Assembly (NCBI GenBank): GCA_039809105.1
Contig: JBDHUJ010000015.1
Location: 1 to 38,117 of the forward strand
Reading direction: 5' to 3'
Source: JBDHUJ01 sp039809105
Lineage (GTDB): Bacteria; Patescibacteriota; Saccharimonadia; Saccharimonadales; UBA4665
DNA: 38,117 nucleotides
The position numbers were made by a program, and so were the translations under genes. The notes beneath the pieces are model-generated. The model made no database searches. It saw only the letters and a program-made list of their open reading frames with translations, and was not told the origin of the DNA. Shown here piece after piece: positions 22,284 through 31,105 of the stretch (positions are counted from its first letter, which is position 1; every line of letters begins with the position of its first letter).

Positions 22284-23363
22284 ATGGTAGCGTTCCTGCT
22301 CTCTCTGGTCTTCGCCGTCCTGGCGCTGGTTTTCCGCGCACTGTACAAGACATACGAGCACGTGCCGGCTCGCGAACTCAAGCGCATGGCACGCGGCGGC
22401 GACGATGTCGCGGTGCTAATGTACCGGCCGGTGGCATACGGGATGAGCCTGAAGCTGCTGCTTGGATTCTTCGTACTGGTTTTCGGAGCGGCTTCACTTG
22501 GTTTCATGGTACAGGCCGTGGGTGTGTGGTTGGCGGTGCTTGCCCTGTTGGCTATCTTGGTACTGGGGGCCGTGGCCATAGTGCCCGGCGCGGAACTGAC
22601 GCAGCGGAGCGTGTGGCTGGCACGGAAATTTGCGCCCGCTTTAGGGTGGGTACTTGAGCGTGTCCAGCCGGTTTTCGACGCTGTGGCACGGTTCGTGCAG
22701 AAACACCGGCCAGTGCGCGTGCACACCGGATTATACGAAAAGGCTGACTTGGTAGAACTGCTGCGGCAGCAGAAAGGGCAGGCCGACAGCCGCATTAGCA
22801 GTGGGGAAATCGATATGCTGGTGCATGCGCTGAGTTTCGGCGACCGGTATGTTTCGGAGATTTTAGTGCCGAAGCGGGTGGTAAAGTCGGTGGCCGTGAG
22901 CGAATCGGTGGGCCCGATACTTATGGCCGACCTGCACAAAAGCGGCCATAGCCGCTTCCCCGTGTACGACGGCACGCACGACAACATCGTCGGCATGCTG
23001 TATCTGCACGACTTGGTCGCGGCGAAGCAGGTCGGTACCGTGGCAGATATCATGAAGCGGAAACTTATGTACGTGCACGAAGATTTTACGCTGTATGACA
23101 CGCTGCAGGCGTTCCTGAAAACCAAGCATCATCTATTTCTGGTCGTCAATAGCTTTGAAGAATACGTCGGGATTATAACCATAGAAGATATCTTGGAACA
23201 GATGATAGGCAAGCCGATTGTCGATGAATTCGACGCCTACGACGACTTGCGTGCGGTCGCCGCAAAGGCCGCGCACAAGGAACATCACGAGCGCAAAAAG
23301 GCCGATGCCGAACCGGTCGCCGAAGAACCGGCTACCACTGAACCACCAGAGGTGGTAAAATAG
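22284..23363 (+). CDS. CNNM-type membrane protein with CBS domain pair
   Basis: A 359-aa protein with three N-terminal hydrophobic helices (about 1-22, 55-77, 78-105), a cytoplasmic linker, and two CBS domains (about 195-310; SEILVPKRVVKSVAV, HSRFPVYDGTHDNIVGML, HHLFLVVNSFEEYVGIITIEDILEQMIG). This is the arrangement of the CorC/HlyC/CNNM family, linked to magnesium or cobalt transport and sensing. The C-terminus is a long charged, Ala/Glu/Pro-rich tail. The transmembrane part is shorter and less typical than in canonical CNNM proteins. Confidence 0.82.
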   Translation: MVAFLLSLVFAVLALVFRALYKTYEHVPARELKRMARGGDDVAVLMYRPVAYGMSLKLLLGFFVLVFGAASLGFMVQAVGVWLAVLALLAILVLGAVAIVPGAELTQRSVWLARKFAPALGWVLERVQPVFDAVARFVQKHRPVRVHTGLYEKADLVELLRQQKGQADSRISSGEIDMLVHALSFGDRYVSEILVPKRVVKSVAVSESVGPILMADLHKSGHSRFPVYDGTHDNIVGMLYLHDLVAAKQVGTVADIMKRKLMYVHEDFTLYDTLQAFLKTKHHLFLVVNSFEEYVGIITIEDILEQMIGKPIVDEFDAYDDLRAVAAKAAHKEHHERKKADAEPVAEEPATTEPPEVVK

Positions 23364-23369
23364 CCACAT

Positions 23370-23447
23370 ATGATTGGCTACGGAAACGCAAATACGAATC
23401 CGCGGTCGGCAGCAACTAGCCGGCGCTAGTTTCTGCGTACCCGACCG
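23370..23447 (+). other. Possible leader peptide and nested hairpin ahead of aspS
   Basis: A 19-codon frame (23370-23429) starting eight bases after a -10-like TAAAAT (23356-23361) encodes MIGYGNANTNPRSAATSRR, with three Asn codons in five. Its end lies in a hairpin CTAGC-CGGC-GCTAG (23416-23429) nested in CGGTCGG/CCGACCG (23403-23409 with 23441-23447). There is no T-run, so if it controls aspS it would not be by a normal terminator. May be chance. Confidence 0.3.
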
Positions 23448-23486
23448 CCCAGCCGCTACTTACTACCTAACATTTAGGAAACTACC

Positions 23487-25232
23487 ATGAGAACATTTGC
23501 AAAAGATACCGCTATGAAAGCCGGCGAAACAGTCACCGTAAAAGGCTGGGTGAACTCGCGCCGCGACCATGGCGGACTCATCTTCATCGACGTGCGTGAC
23601 CACACTGGCGTGGTGCAACTGGTAATTATCCCTGAACAGAACGAAGCATTTAAAATCGCCGAGCAGTTGCGTGACGAATTCGTCATTGCCGCGACTGGCA
23701 CGGTGCGCGAACGGGCCGAGGAACTCAAAAATCCGAACCTCGAAACCGGCGGCATAGAAATAAAAGTCGACAGCTTGGAAATTTTGAACCGCAGCGAAGC
23801 ATTACCGATACAGATAGAAGGCAGCGCCCAAGCTAGCGAAGAGTTGCGTCTGAGGTACCGTTACCTGGACTTGCGCCGTTCGAAAATGCAGACCATGCTC
23901 AAAAAGCGCGCCGAATATTACGCTGCGATGCGTAAATATGTAGAGGAGCGCGATTTCGTAGAAGTCACCACGCCTATTTTGGCCAATAGCAGCCCCGAAG
24001 GCGCCCGCGACTTCCTTATTCCCTCGCGTGTCCATGCGGGCAAGTTCTACGCCCTGCCCCAAGCCCCACAGCAGTTCAAGCAGCTGCTGATGGTCGGCGG
24101 TGTGCCGCGTTACTACCAGCTGGCGGCTTGTTTCCGTGACGAAGACCCGCGGGCCGACCGCCTGTACGGTGAGTTCTACCAGCTGGACCTAGAAATGTCG
24201 TTTGTCGAAGACGGCGAAGAAGTGCGCAGCACCATGGAGCCGCTCATCAAGCAGCTCGTGACTGACTTTGCAGGAAAGAAACTTTTGAACGAAGCTGTGC
24301 CGCGCATCCCGTACCTCGAAGCAGTGGAAAAGTATGGTTCTGACAAACCGGATTTGCGCTTTGGCATGGAGCTTGTCGAACTCAGCGAAGAACTGAAAAA
24401 CACCGAATTCGGCGTGTTTAAAAATGCCGAAGTCGTGAAAGCTATCTGCGTCAAAGGCGCTAGCGAACTCAGCCGCTCGCAAATAGATAAGTTTACCGAA
24501 ATCGCCAAGAGCGAAGGCGCTGGTGGTTTGGCTTACTTAACCTACAAAGACGGCGAAGTGCAGTCGCCGATTGCCAAATTCCTGAAGCCGGAAGAGCTGG
24601 AAGCTATCAAACAAAAGCTCGGCGCTGCAGACGGAGACGTCGTATTCTTTGGCGCCGACAAGCGCGCAGTCGTGAACAAAGTGCTCGGCCGCTTGCGCAA
24701 TGAGTTCGCCGACCACTTTGGCCTCAAAGACCCGAACGTCATCGCCCTGTGCTGGATAGTCGACTTCCCCTTCTACGAAACTGACGAAAAAACCGGCAAG
24801 CTAGACTTCGGCCATAACCCCTTCAGCATGCCGAAGGGCGGTCTGAGCGCGCTCGACAGCGAGGACAAAACGAGCATCGTCGCCGACCAGTACGACATGG
24901 TCATGAACGGCTACGAAATCTGTAGCGGCGGCGTGCGTAACCACAGCCCCGAAGTCATGTACAGAGTCTTCGGCATCCTCGGTTTCGACGAGCAGTATGT
25001 GAACGACCGGTTCGGCGCCATGATAGGCGCCTTCAAATACGGCGCGCCGCCACACGCCGGTTGCGCGTTCGGCATCGACCGCATGTTCATGGTGCTTATG
25101 GACGAAACCAACATCCGCGAAATCGTCGCCTTCCCCAAAAACGGTTCCGGCGTCGACGTCATGATGAACTCCCCGAACCTCCCACAACTCGAACAACTCG
25201 ACGAACTCAACCTCCGCATAATCGAACACTAA
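23487..25232 (+). CDS. aspS: Aspartate--tRNA ligase
   Basis: Charges tRNA with aspartate. The 581-aa length fits the bacterial type. An N-terminal OB-fold anticodon domain (VTVKGWVNSRRDHGGLIFIDVRDHTG), the class II motif 2 (FRDEDPRADR), a GAD insertion (about 300-400) and motif 3 (PHAGCAFGIDRMFMVL) are all visible. The residues after motif 2 (LYGEFYQLDLEMSF) differ somewhat from the common bacterial form. Whether it also charges tRNA-Asn cannot be decided. AGGAAA precedes the ATG. The HAD hydrolase gene starts two bases after its stop. Confidence 0.97.
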   Translation: MRTFAKDTAMKAGETVTVKGWVNSRRDHGGLIFIDVRDHTGVVQLVIIPEQNEAFKIAEQLRDEFVIAATGTVRERAEELKNPNLETGGIEIKVDSLEILNRSEALPIQIEGSAQASEELRLRYRYLDLRRSKMQTMLKKRAEYYAAMRKYVEERDFVEVTTPILANSSPEGARDFLIPSRVHAGKFYALPQAPQQFKQLLMVGGVPRYYQLAACFRDEDPRADRLYGEFYQLDLEMSFVEDGEEVRSTMEPLIKQLVTDFAGKKLLNEAVPRIPYLEAVEKYGSDKPDLRFGMELVELSEELKNTEFGVFKNAEVVKAICVKGASELSRSQIDKFTEIAKSEGAGGLAYLTYKDGEVQSPIAKFLKPEELEAIKQKLGAADGDVVFFGADKRAVVNKVLGRLRNEFADHFGLKDPNVIALCWIVDFPFYETDEKTGKLDFGHNPFSMPKGGLSALDSEDKTSIVADQYDMVMNGYEICSGGVRNHSPEVMYRVFGILGFDEQYVNDRFGAMIGAFKYGAPPHAGCAFGIDRMFMVLMDETNIREIVAFPKNGSGVDVMMNSPNLPQLEQLDELNLRIIEH

Positions 25233-25233
25233 T

Positions 25234-26004
25234 ATGTCGGATATAAAACTCGTCCTCACCGATTTTGATGGCACGGTCGTGCAACTTCACGAACACGAGG
25301 TTTCGGAACGTGTCAGGGAAGCGGTCATTGCCTGCGAGAACAAAGGCGTGAAAGTCGTGTCGGTGACCGGCCGCTTCTTCGCGCACGCCCAGCCAGTACT
25401 AGAGTTGCTAGGGTTCGATGGCCCGTGCATTTTCGATAACGGCGCGACGATTATGCATGCTCGCACCGGCGAAATATTGTGGTCGAAATGGCTGGATGCT
25501 GAAACGGTGCGCCAGGTCGCAAGCATAGTAGCGCCTATTTCGTTACTGACCGACTACATGCCTGACCACGATGTACACGAACCGGCCGATAACGAACTTG
25601 AGCGCGTCCAGCAGGCCGACCAGGCCGCTTCGCATGTCTATGCCCGCATAATGACGAAAGACGTAGAGTCGGTCGACCAACAGCTGAAGCAGATAAAAGA
25701 CGTAACCTACTACTTTGCTCCCAGCAGCGATGGCGACCCGAACCACACCGGACTCCAAGTGAATCATGTGAAGGCTGACAAATTCCACGGGGTCGCTGCG
25801 TTGTGTGAAATGCTCGGTATAGATTCGCGGCACACTTTGGCTATCGGCGACGGCGTCAATGACTTGCCGTTGTTCCAGAGCGCCTCGGTAAAGGTCGCCA
25901 TGGGCAATGCCGTCGGCGAGCTCAAAGCTGCGGCCGACTATACCGTCGCTACGGTCGACGACGACGGCTTCGCCGAAGCCATGGACCGCTTCGTCCTGGG
26001 CTAG
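25234..26004 (+). CDS. HAD-superfamily hydrolase, Cof type
   Basis: A 256-aa cytoplasmic phosphatase-like protein. Motif I is LTDFDGTVV with the nucleophile and acid/base aspartates, motif II VSVTGR, motif III a Lys in NHVKADK, and motif IV AIGDGVNDLPLF. A cap domain of the Cof/IIB type lies between (about 85-180). Such enzymes dephosphorylate sugar phosphates or flavin-type metabolites. It follows aspS by two bases and is probably cotranscribed. Confidence 0.92.
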   Translation: MSDIKLVLTDFDGTVVQLHEHEVSERVREAVIACENKGVKVVSVTGRFFAHAQPVLELLGFDGPCIFDNGATIMHARTGEILWSKWLDAETVRQVASIVAPISLLTDYMPDHDVHEPADNELERVQQADQAASHVYARIMTKDVESVDQQLKQIKDVTYYFAPSSDGDPNHTGLQVNHVKADKFHGVAALCEMLGIDSRHTLAIGDGVNDLPLFQSASVKVAMGNAVGELKAAADYTVATVDDDGFAEAMDRFVLG

Positions 26005-26036
26005 TTCTGCTACAATGAGGACATAAGGAGCAGTAC

Positions 26037-27041
26037 ATGAAAGTTAAGATAGCTGACCTGCGATTAAAAGTTTTGGAAGGTGTTGAAAAACTTGGATATG
26101 AAGGCGAGGATGCTGAGATTATTGCTAGCACTCTACTTTATGCACAGTTACGTGGTAACAACCAAGGCATCGTGAAGATTGCGACTGGCGGCGTACCAAA
26201 GGCAACTGATACAGAACCCCTCAAACTCGTAAAAGAAAACAAGAGTGGAGCGTTGTTCTCCGGCGGTCATTCAATGGTTACGACACAAAAGGCGGCTGAA
26301 AAAGCCGTGGAGCTAGCCCGTGAGCATGGCGTAGGGATTGCCGCTTCAAACCATACATATACTTCATCTGGCTCAATCGGCTACTTTGCCCGGCAGATAG
26401 CCAAAGAAGGCTTCATCGCGCTCGTATGTGTAGGCAATGGTGACTGGGCCGCTGTCGCACCGACCGGTTCGGCAGAGCCGAAGCTAGGCACTAACCCCTT
26501 GGCTTACGCGTTCCCTTACGATGGTGGTGAAGTGGTCTTCGATACTGCTACGGCAGCCATCGCGTACTTCGGCATAATGCAGGCCCTGCTCACTGACGAG
26601 CCACTACCTGAGGGTGTCGCTCTGAATAGCAGGGGAGAAATGACCACGAATGCCGCAGAAGTCATAAGCAAGGGTGGTGATGAGGATGTCGGCGGTGCAA
26701 TTACAACGTTCGCCGGGCACAAGGGCTTTGGACTGTCGCTTTTTGTCCAGCTGCTAGGGAGCGCCTTTTCGCTGGCCGGTATGCCTGGCGCACATGGTGA
26801 GGACGGTGGTGGTACGTTCGTGTTGGCTATAGACCCAGGCCTGCTTGCGGGAACCGAAGAATACATGACACGAAGTCGCGAGTTAGTTGAAAGTATCAAG
26901 GCAGCGAAGCCAATCGCTGGGCAGCAGGTTCTACTGCCCGGAGAGCATGGTGATGCACTGGCCAAAGCCGCAGAAGCGGCAGGCGAACTAGAAATCGCCG
27001 ACGCCATATGGCAAGAGCTTTGTAATTTCGTAGCAAGCTAA
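26037..27041 (+). CDS. Ldh2/malate dehydrogenase-2 family oxidoreductase
   Basis: A 334-aa NAD(P)-dependent enzyme of the family that contains malate/lactate/ureidoglycolate dehydrogenases and cyclic-imine reductases. Family motifs: SNHTYTSSGSIGYFA, GTNPLAYAFP and the Lys-containing AGHKGFGLSLFVQLL. At the N-terminal site where most members have LRG-x-x-SHG, this protein has LRGNNQGI, without the His. AAGGAG precedes the start and TACAAT lies about 25 bases upstream. It heads a cluster with a racemase-like gene and a second family member, which suggests a shared 2-keto, 2-hydroxy or amino-acid pathway. Confidence 0.88.
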   Translation: MKVKIADLRLKVLEGVEKLGYEGEDAEIIASTLLYAQLRGNNQGIVKIATGGVPKATDTEPLKLVKENKSGALFSGGHSMVTTQKAAEKAVELAREHGVGIAASNHTYTSSGSIGYFARQIAKEGFIALVCVGNGDWAAVAPTGSAEPKLGTNPLAYAFPYDGGEVVFDTATAAIAYFGIMQALLTDEPLPEGVALNSRGEMTTNAAEVISKGGDEDVGGAITTFAGHKGFGLSLFVQLLGSAFSLAGMPGAHGEDGGGTFVLAIDPGLLAGTEEYMTRSRELVESIKAAKPIAGQQVLLPGEHGDALAKAAEAAGELEIADAIWQELCNFVAS

Positions 27042-27072
27042 TGAGATTGGCTAAGGCACAAAGGATGACCAA

Positions 27073-27873
27073 GTGAAGACCATAGGAATCGTAGCTGCGA
27101 CGGCAGAAGGTGCAGCTTTGTGCTACCGAACGATTGTTGAGATGGCGGGTAAGCAATTGGGGCCGAATGTACACCCTAAAATCTTGCTGGCAAACACCTC
27201 GTTTGCGGACATTTTGGAGCCCCAAAACCTGCGTGATTGGTCGGCCGTAGCTAAGGTTCTGACAGACGATGTCAATTTGCTGGCACAAATCGGAGCCGAT
27301 TTTGCCATTATGCCGGTCAATGCGGTGCATTATGCTTACCCAAAAATCGCAGAATCGGCACAGATACCAGTTCTAAATCTAGTAGACATTGTGGCGGATG
27401 AATGCCAAGCTAGAGGTTTTAAGAAAGCCGCTGTGCTTGGTGTGGGGATGACAATGTCAGATGGGCTGTACGACTCGGCACTACGGCAGCGTGGAATTGA
27501 GCCAATCGTCCCAAATGCTGATTCCCAAAAGCAGTTGTCGCGGATTATTTACGACGAACTGGTTTTGGGCAAGATAGTCTCCGAGTCGACCGATTGGATT
27601 GTCGGTTTGCTGGAGAAACTTAAACACCAGGGCTGTGACGGGGTCGCACTGGCCTGTACCGAGCTGCCTCTGGTAATTAACGAAAATAACTCTCCGCTAC
27701 CGTTCATAGATACGACGCGTTTGTTAGCGAAACGCGCCTTACAGGTCGCTACTAGCCAGCGGATGACACGGACAGTGGCCGACTTGCCGGGGCTTATCGG
27801 TTGTGCGGTTTTCCTTCTCCAAAAGTCTGCTACAATTGCAAATGCAAGGAGTATGTATGCGGGTAAAAATTGA
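27073..27873 (+). CDS. Aspartate/glutamate racemase family protein
   Basis: A 266-aa protein of the Asp/Glu/hydantoin racemase fold (KTIGIVAATAEGAALCYRTI at the start, ILLANTSFADI). Members normally use two cysteines as acid and base. The second is present as Cys195 (ALACTELPLVI), the first is replaced by Val82 (MPVNAVH instead of PCNTxH), so a two-base racemase mechanism is not possible as usual. It may be a lyase, an isomerase with one base, or a different racemase variant. It lies between two Ldh2-family genes and its last 17 bases overlap the next gene, which has its own -10 (TACAAT, about 27830) inside this frame. Confidence 0.85.
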   Translation: MKTIGIVAATAEGAALCYRTIVEMAGKQLGPNVHPKILLANTSFADILEPQNLRDWSAVAKVLTDDVNLLAQIGADFAIMPVNAVHYAYPKIAESAQIPVLNLVDIVADECQARGFKKAAVLGVGMTMSDGLYDSALRQRGIEPIVPNADSQKQLSRIIYDELVLGKIVSESTDWIVGLLEKLKHQGCDGVALACTELPLVINENNSPLPFIDTTRLLAKRALQVATSQRMTRTVADLPGLIGCAVFLLQKSATIANARSMYAGKN

Positions 27874-28855
27874 AGAGTTACGCCAAAAGCTGGCTACACT
27901 TGATAGGCTCGTGCTTGATGACGAAACGCTCGTCAACTGGCTCATAGAGTTGCAGCTGGACAATGACCTGACCGGAAACCGGTTCAGTGGTTTCGACGAA
28001 GCTGTTAAATTTGCCAAGAAAGGCAAGATAACTCCAGAAAAATATACACTCGACGTCGATAGGCCGGCTTTGAAGCTGGTCAATTGTCACGGCACACCCG
28101 CGTACCTGAGCATGAAAGACGTCATGCCAGAAGCGGTGCGATGGGCCAAAGACCAAGGGCAGGTCTTCATGGGTTTCAAAAACGGCGGATACCACGAAAA
28201 CCTAGGTACCATTGCACGGATGTTCGCCGAACAAGATATTCTGTGTATTTACTCATCAAGCGGTGGCCCGCAAGGCACTGTTCCCTATGGTGGTAGTAAG
28301 GATATATTGGGTACGAATCCCCTGGCATATGGTATCCCTACCAGCGGCAAACCGATAGTTTTCGATGCGGCGACGGCACAGTATGCATGGGGTACTATCG
28401 GGCTTGCTAAAAAGCGTGGCGAGAGCTTGCCACCTAAAACTTACCTAAGTAAAGACGGCCAATATACTACCGACCCGAACGTGGCCGTTTCCCTGATACC
28501 CTTTGGCGGGTACAAAGGCTTCGCCATAAACTTGCTGCTCGAAGTCATGACGACGACGTTGGTGGGCGGTAAGGCTGGCCTCTTGCAGGACGATGAGAGT
28601 GGTATAGGCGGCTTCATGTTGCTCATCGACCCTGCGGCCTTGGGTAGCCTTGAGGAGTTTAAGGCGCAGACCGACAAGCTGGTTGCGGATATTCTTAGTA
28701 ATCCACCAGCAGAAGGTTTTAGCGAAGTCCGTGTGCCGGGCTATAAATCACAGGAACTGCGTGATACGCAGTTGAAAAGTGGTTTTGTAGAGGTTGACGA
28801 CGAGTTTTACGAAGAGTTCCTAAGAGAATACGAAGCACTTACCACGGCAGCTTAG
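27857..28855 (+). CDS. Divergent Ldh2-family oxidoreductase
   Basis: A 332-aa protein starting MRVKIEELRQKL, similar to the start of the first cluster member, with AAGGAG upstream. It keeps LGTNPLAYGIP, FDAATAQYAWG and FGGYKGFAINLLLE, but the two His-containing motifs of the family are changed (LTGNRFSGF for LRG-x-x-SHG; FKNGGYHENLG for SNH-x-G). It may have another substrate or no dehydrogenase activity, perhaps working with the first copy. The gene has its own promoter in the racemase 3' end. Confidence 0.85.
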   Translation: MRVKIEELRQKLATLDRLVLDDETLVNWLIELQLDNDLTGNRFSGFDEAVKFAKKGKITPEKYTLDVDRPALKLVNCHGTPAYLSMKDVMPEAVRWAKDQGQVFMGFKNGGYHENLGTIARMFAEQDILCIYSSSGGPQGTVPYGGSKDILGTNPLAYGIPTSGKPIVFDAATAQYAWGTIGLAKKRGESLPPKTYLSKDGQYTTDPNVAVSLIPFGGYKGFAINLLLEVMTTTLVGGKAGLLQDDESGIGGFMLLIDPAALGSLEEFKAQTDKLVADILSNPPAEGFSEVRVPGYKSQELRDTQLKSGFVEVDDEFYEEFLREYEALTTAA

Positions 28856-28900
28856 CGGATGACGTTGGCGATGGCGGGGAAGAGGCATGGTGTAGGTTCG

Positions 28901-29731
28901 TTATTGTCGATGGTCTAGGTCGGCGGCGAGGTGGTAGAGGGCTGTGCCATTGCGGTAGTCCAGGACGCCGCCGAGATGGGTTGTGGGGATGGAGCGTATA
29001 GCGATGTCGGCTTCCGAAAGTTGTTGCAGGGCGGACTCGCTTGGATGGAAGAAGGAATCTTGCTCGGCGTAGATGATGCCGATAGGCAGTTTTTGTGCAA
29101 GAGCTATCGCAGCACCGGTCGCCTCGGCTTCGAACTCACTTATTGCTTCGCTGCGTCCGGTCGGAGTGGGGAAGCGTACTGCCATGTCGCGCGCAATCAT
29201 CAGGCCGCTAGTAAAGCCGCGGAATACGTTCGTGTGTAATGCTTCGTTGGCGGCGCTCACGTATAAATCGTGCCATTTCATGCCACCGATTTTTTGTTCC
29301 TGATGGCCGGTGGGCGTGTAGCCTTCCAGTGCCGCGACCAGCTCGGGTGAATCTTCTGCGATTGCCAGCACACCCGGCCAACTCCAGGAGTGCCCCACTA
29401 AGTGTACGGGCCGTTCAAGTTGCCCGGCGGTATGGCCGAGCACCCGTGCAAGTCGTTCGGTTCGATAGCTTTCTGCGTAATTACCTCGCCCAAACCACGG
29501 GTCGTGGTGCATAACTGCCGTGGCGTGAATCCCATCTTTGGCTGCGGCCTCAACGAAACGCTGCATTATATGTCCGAAAGTACGCGGTCCACCGAACGCG
29601 CCATTCCCCACTACGGCTACGATTGACTTCTGTTCAGGACGTGCAGGGTCAGCCGGCTGATAGGTGACGGTGCGGATAGTTTCGCTGCCGGTGGTGATTG
29701 TATTTTTGCGACGTGTTATGTTTTTGTTCAT
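28901..29731 (-). CDS. Alpha/beta hydrolase
   Basis: A 276-aa protein with the alpha/beta-hydrolase pattern: oxyanion region VVGNGAFGGP, nucleophile elbow LVGHSWSWPG (Ser), acid in IYAEQDSFFHP (Asp) and His in PTTHLGG. No signal peptide, so cytoplasmic. Substrate unknown. The start at 29731 (MNKNITRR) is chosen because the promoter TTGCAT-17-TATAAT (29772-29744) ends 12 bases before it; the frame's longer start overlaps that promoter. Confidence 0.85.
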   Translation of the reverse strand: MNKNITRRKNTITTGSETIRTVTYQPADPARPEQKSIVAVVGNGAFGGPRTFGHIMQRFVEAAAKDGIHATAVMHHDPWFGRGNYAESYRTERLARVLGHTAGQLERPVHLVGHSWSWPGVLAIAEDSPELVAALEGYTPTGHQEQKIGGMKWHDLYVSAANEALHTNVFRGFTSGLMIARDMAVRFPTPTGRSEAISEFEAEATGAAIALAQKLPIGIIYAEQDSFFHPSESALQQLSEADIAIRSIPTTHLGGVLDYRNGTALYHLAADLDHRQ

Positions 29732-29743
29732 AACTATTGCAAT

Positions 29744-29772
29744 ATTATACACCATTTGTCAAAAATATGCAA
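29744..29772 (-). promoter_or_regulatory. Promoter with internal palindromic site for the alpha/beta hydrolase
   Basis: On the minus strand TTGCAT (29772-29767), 17-base spacer, TATAAT (29749-29744). The spacer contains TTTGACAAA (29763-29755), the same half-palindromic core as in the shared sites at 2548 and 3518, so a regulator could block the promoter. Confidence 0.5.
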
Positions 29773-29785
29773 GAAAGGATAATCA

Positions 29786-29934
29786 GACTCTCAAAACCCT
29801 GTCACCCCGGGCTTGACCTGTCCGTCCTGTCGGAAAGACAGGCGGGCCCGGGGTCTACAGCCTAGATATGCTCACTAAAGCTTTAGATTCCGGGTCAAGC
29901 CCGGAATGACGGGACTCACGAGGTTTTGAGAGTC
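29786..29934. repeat. 149-bp palindromic repeat element
   Basis: Ends are perfect 13-base inverted repeats (GACTCTCAAAACC, 29786-29798, and its complement, 29922-29934). Inside are two REP-like hairpins in opposite orientation: CCCCGGGC...GCCCGGGG (about 29804-29852) and ATTCCGGG-tcaag-CCCGGAAT (about 29887-29907), each next to a GTCA/TGAC. No coding capacity. No clear target duplication was found, unlike the MITE copies at 6119 and 36310, but the internal plan (inverted ends around an inverted REP pair) is like the latter. It sits between two genes transcribed leftward. Confidence 0.75.
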
Positions 29935-29947
29935 AGGTAGGATAGTT

Positions 29948-31084
29948 CTAGCGGATGACGTCGGCGATGGCGGGGACGAGGTTTTCGTTGAAGACCGAGG
30001 GGATGATTTCGTCGGTGGTCGGTTCGTCGACCAGGCTGGCGATGACTTCGGCGGCGGCTATTTTATGTTCGTCTGTTATTTTTGTGACGTGGTTGTCGAG
30101 TGCGCCGCGGAAAATGCCGGGGAAGGCGATGGCATTATTTACCTGGTTCGGGAAATCGCTGCGGCCAGTGGCGATTATGGCTGCGCCGGCACCTTTGGCC
30201 TCTTCTGGCATGATTTCCGGAACGGGATTTGCCAGAGCGAAGATGATGGGGTTCGGCGCCATAGTCTTGACCATGTTGGGCGTCAGCACGCCGGGGTGAG
30301 AAACGCCTATGAAGACATCCGCGCCGTGCAGGGTGTCTTCTAGACTGCCCGAAATATTATCGGGATTCGTGAATTCCAAAAGCAGTTTCTTTGACTCGTT
30401 CAGGTCGGTGCGGTCGCGGCTGAGGGCGCCTTTGCTGTCGATGGCAATCATCTGCGGAGCGGCGTATTTTTGCAACAGTTTCGCAATTGCGACGCCTGCT
30501 GCACCGGCGCCGACCAGTACTATCTTGCAATCTTTGAGTTCGCGGCCGGTCACTTTACAGGCGTTTATAAGCCCTGCAAGTGTGACGACTGCCGTGCCGT
30601 GCTGGTCGTCGTGGAACACCGGTATGTCGAGCTCGGCCTTCAGGCGCTCCTCTACCTCGAAACAGACTGGTGCGGCAATGTCCTCGAGGTTTATGGCGCC
30701 GAAACTACCGGCGATAGTCTTGATGGTCTTTACGATTTCGTCCGGGTCCTTGGTGTCTAAAACTATGGGGATGCTGTCTATGCCGGCGAAGTGTTTGAAC
30801 AGCAGCGCTTTGCCTTCCATAACGGGCATGCTGGCCTTGGCGCCGATATCTCCCAGGCCAAGCACCGCGGTGCCGTTGCTGATGACTGCCACCAGGTTGT
30901 TCGTCCAGGTGTAGACGGGGAGTAGGCTTGGGTCTTTCTGTATTTCCAAGCATGGTGCGGCCACGCCCGGTGAGTAGTAGGCGCTCAGTTTTTGCCGGTC
31001 CAGCTCACTGGTATCGCGCAGCGCCGTCGTTATCTTACCTTTGTACTGTTTGTGTAGTTCCAGGGCCAGCTCGTTTATATCCAT
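29948..31084 (-). CDS. Malic enzyme (NAD(P)-dependent, oxaloacetate-decarboxylating)
   Basis: Converts malate to pyruvate and CO2 with reduction of NAD(P). The 378-aa protein is the short single-module form without a phosphotransacetylase domain. Visible are AYYSPGVAAPCLEI, SNGTAVLGLGDIGAKASMPVMEGK with the catalytic Lys, the metal-binding acidic residues near NLEDI and FHDDQHGTA, and the nucleotide-binding VLVGAGAAGVAIAKLL. ATG at 31084 lies nine bases after a -10 TATACT (31099-31094) with no ribosome-binding site. It likely links carboxylic acid use to pyruvate in a reduced central metabolism. Confidence 0.96.
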   Translation of the reverse strand: MDINELALELHKQYKGKITTALRDTSELDRQKLSAYYSPGVAAPCLEIQKDPSLLPVYTWTNNLVAVISNGTAVLGLGDIGAKASMPVMEGKALLFKHFAGIDSIPIVLDTKDPDEIVKTIKTIAGSFGAINLEDIAAPVCFEVEERLKAELDIPVFHDDQHGTAVVTLAGLINACKVTGRELKDCKIVLVGAGAAGVAIAKLLQKYAAPQMIAIDSKGALSRDRTDLNESKKLLLEFTNPDNISGSLEDTLHGADVFIGVSHPGVLTPNMVKTMAPNPIIFALANPVPEIMPEEAKGAGAAIIATGRSDFPNQVNNAIAFPGIFRGALDNHVTKITDEHKIAAAEVIASLVDEPTTDEIIPSVFNENLVPAIADVIR

Positions 31085-31105
31085 AGTCTTTTCAGTATAT
31101 ACCCA

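Noticed and set aside
22262..23125. A 287-codon minus-strand frame
   Set aside because: Antisense to the CNNM/CBS gene, Ser/Thr/Arg-rich shadow composition.
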